Assembly: GCA_947165475.1 (NCBI GenBank)
Contig: CAMVAN010000006.1
Location: 1-42,254, forward strand
Direction of reading: 5' to 3'
Source of the DNA: an uncultured Caryophanales bacterium
GTDB lineage: Bacteria > Bacillota_I > Bacilli_A > RF39 > UBA660
DNA length: 42,254 nucleotides
The notes beneath the pieces are model-generated. The model worked only from the letters and a program-made list of their open reading frames with translations, searched no databases and was not told where the DNA came from. Position 1 is the first letter of the stretch. Each line of letters starts with the position of its first letter. Positions 42,078 through 42,254 of the stretch are shown piece after piece. Position numbers and translations under genes: made by a program.

Positions 42078-42089
42078 TTGCTTCTTTTA
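42063..42089 (+). terminator. Terminator at the end of orfB
   Basis: AAGAAGCAA and TTGCTTCTT around AATTAA, then T's; overlaps the orfB stop codon. Confidence 0.8.
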
Positions 42090-42178
42090 CATTAGTTTTT
42101 TTTAGTGTCTCCTAAATGGGGTTCACTTCAAAATAAGGACTTTTTTTATTATGTTACGAGATAGGAACATAATAAAAC

Positions 42179-42195
42179 CACCCGCTATGCGGGTG
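42179..42195. repeat. GC-rich hairpin at the window end
   Basis: CACCCGC-TAT-GCGGGTG, a perfect 7-bp stem, strikingly GC-rich here. It is followed by AAAAAACGATAGCGTTAAG (42203-42221), which resembles 40073-40092. Such hairpins mark the ends of IS200/IS605-type elements, but no transposase is visible before the window ends. On the minus strand AAAGGAGGATTT (42231-42242) looks like a ribosome site. Confidence 0.5.
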
Positions 42196-42254
42196 AGAGC
42201 TGAAAAAACGATAGCGTTAAGAGAAAAATAAATCCTCCTTTGATATAATGAAGA

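Larger units (their letters stand above)
40881..42140 (+). mobile_element. IS3-family insertion sequence
   Basis: Outer ends are GTCC at 40881 and GGAC at 42140, possibly extended by 4 nt of A/T on each side. The left end (GTCCGATAAATTGAAATGCA) and the reverse complement of the right end (GTCCTTATTTTGAAGTGAAC) form an imperfect terminal inverted repeat of about 40 nt. Length is about 1.26 kb, normal for IS3. It holds orfA and orfB in -1 relation. A target duplication cannot be fixed because both flanks are A/T runs. Confidence 0.87.

Overview
The window is a very AT-rich bacterial chromosome segment. Low-GC base composition, the order ylbD-ylbE-ylbF-rsmD known from Bacillus subtilis, an hrcA-grpE-dnaK-dnaJ operon under CIRCE control, RNase HIII, ParC next to the end of ParE, and pyruvate phosphate dikinase point to an uncultured, small-genome Bacillota lineage (Bacilli / RF39-like or a relative). 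The genetic code is the standard bacterial one: TGA ends intact genes and TGG encodes tryptophan. No rRNA, tRNA or CRISPR array was found.

Layout. 1-7505 is core: the 3' end of parE, an unknown 160-aa gene, parC, an unknown 281-aa gene, the ylbD-ylbE-ylbF-rsmD block, and a pilin-like surface protein with glycine-rich and ricin-like domains. 7529-14072 is the heat-shock operon: two CIRCE operators around one promoter, then hrcA, grpE, dnaK, a pepF-type peptidase and dnaJ. 14093-16765 is decaying: a broken DUF2130 gene, an intact but divergent thymidylate synthase, a dead dihydrofolate reductase and a zinc-ribbon fragment. 16808-24631 holds a DUF975 membrane protein, a minus-strand operon of two mTERF-like helical-repeat proteins followed by RNase HIII, then cvpA, two small membrane proteins and ppdK.

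From 24632 to the end the window is accessory. It holds a candidate structured RNA, an HTH regulator broken by a nonsense codon, four GCATAAC iterons in front of a promoter, and a 2053-aa surface protein with about a dozen InlB/Flg_new-type repeats, a beta-helix-like part and a C-terminal tyrosine-phosphatase domain. After it come IS91-type transposase debris, a PlsC-like acyltransferase, a truncated membrane sensor fused to a second HTH remnant, an XRE/Bro-N pair, an interrupted sigma-factor-like gene, ZIP-transporter and GNAT remnants, and an IS3-family element. Three short echoes of the ppdK 3' end lie inside this tract at about 24.7, 36.0 and 38.0 kb. They suggest repeated insertion at, or exchange through, the ppdK terminus.

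How the genes work together: the left half covers chromosome decatenation (ParE/ParC), ribosomal RNA methylation (RsmD), protein folding and turnover (HrcA/GrpE/DnaK/DnaJ/PepF), dTMP synthesis (ThyA) and PEP/pyruvate interconversion (PPDK). The right half looks like a colonisation or surface island under its own regulators, heavily eroded by nonsense mutations, truncations and IS activity. The most unusual locus is the mTERF-like pair transcribed together with RNase HIII: this repeat architecture is known mainly from eukaryotic organelle gene-expression factors.
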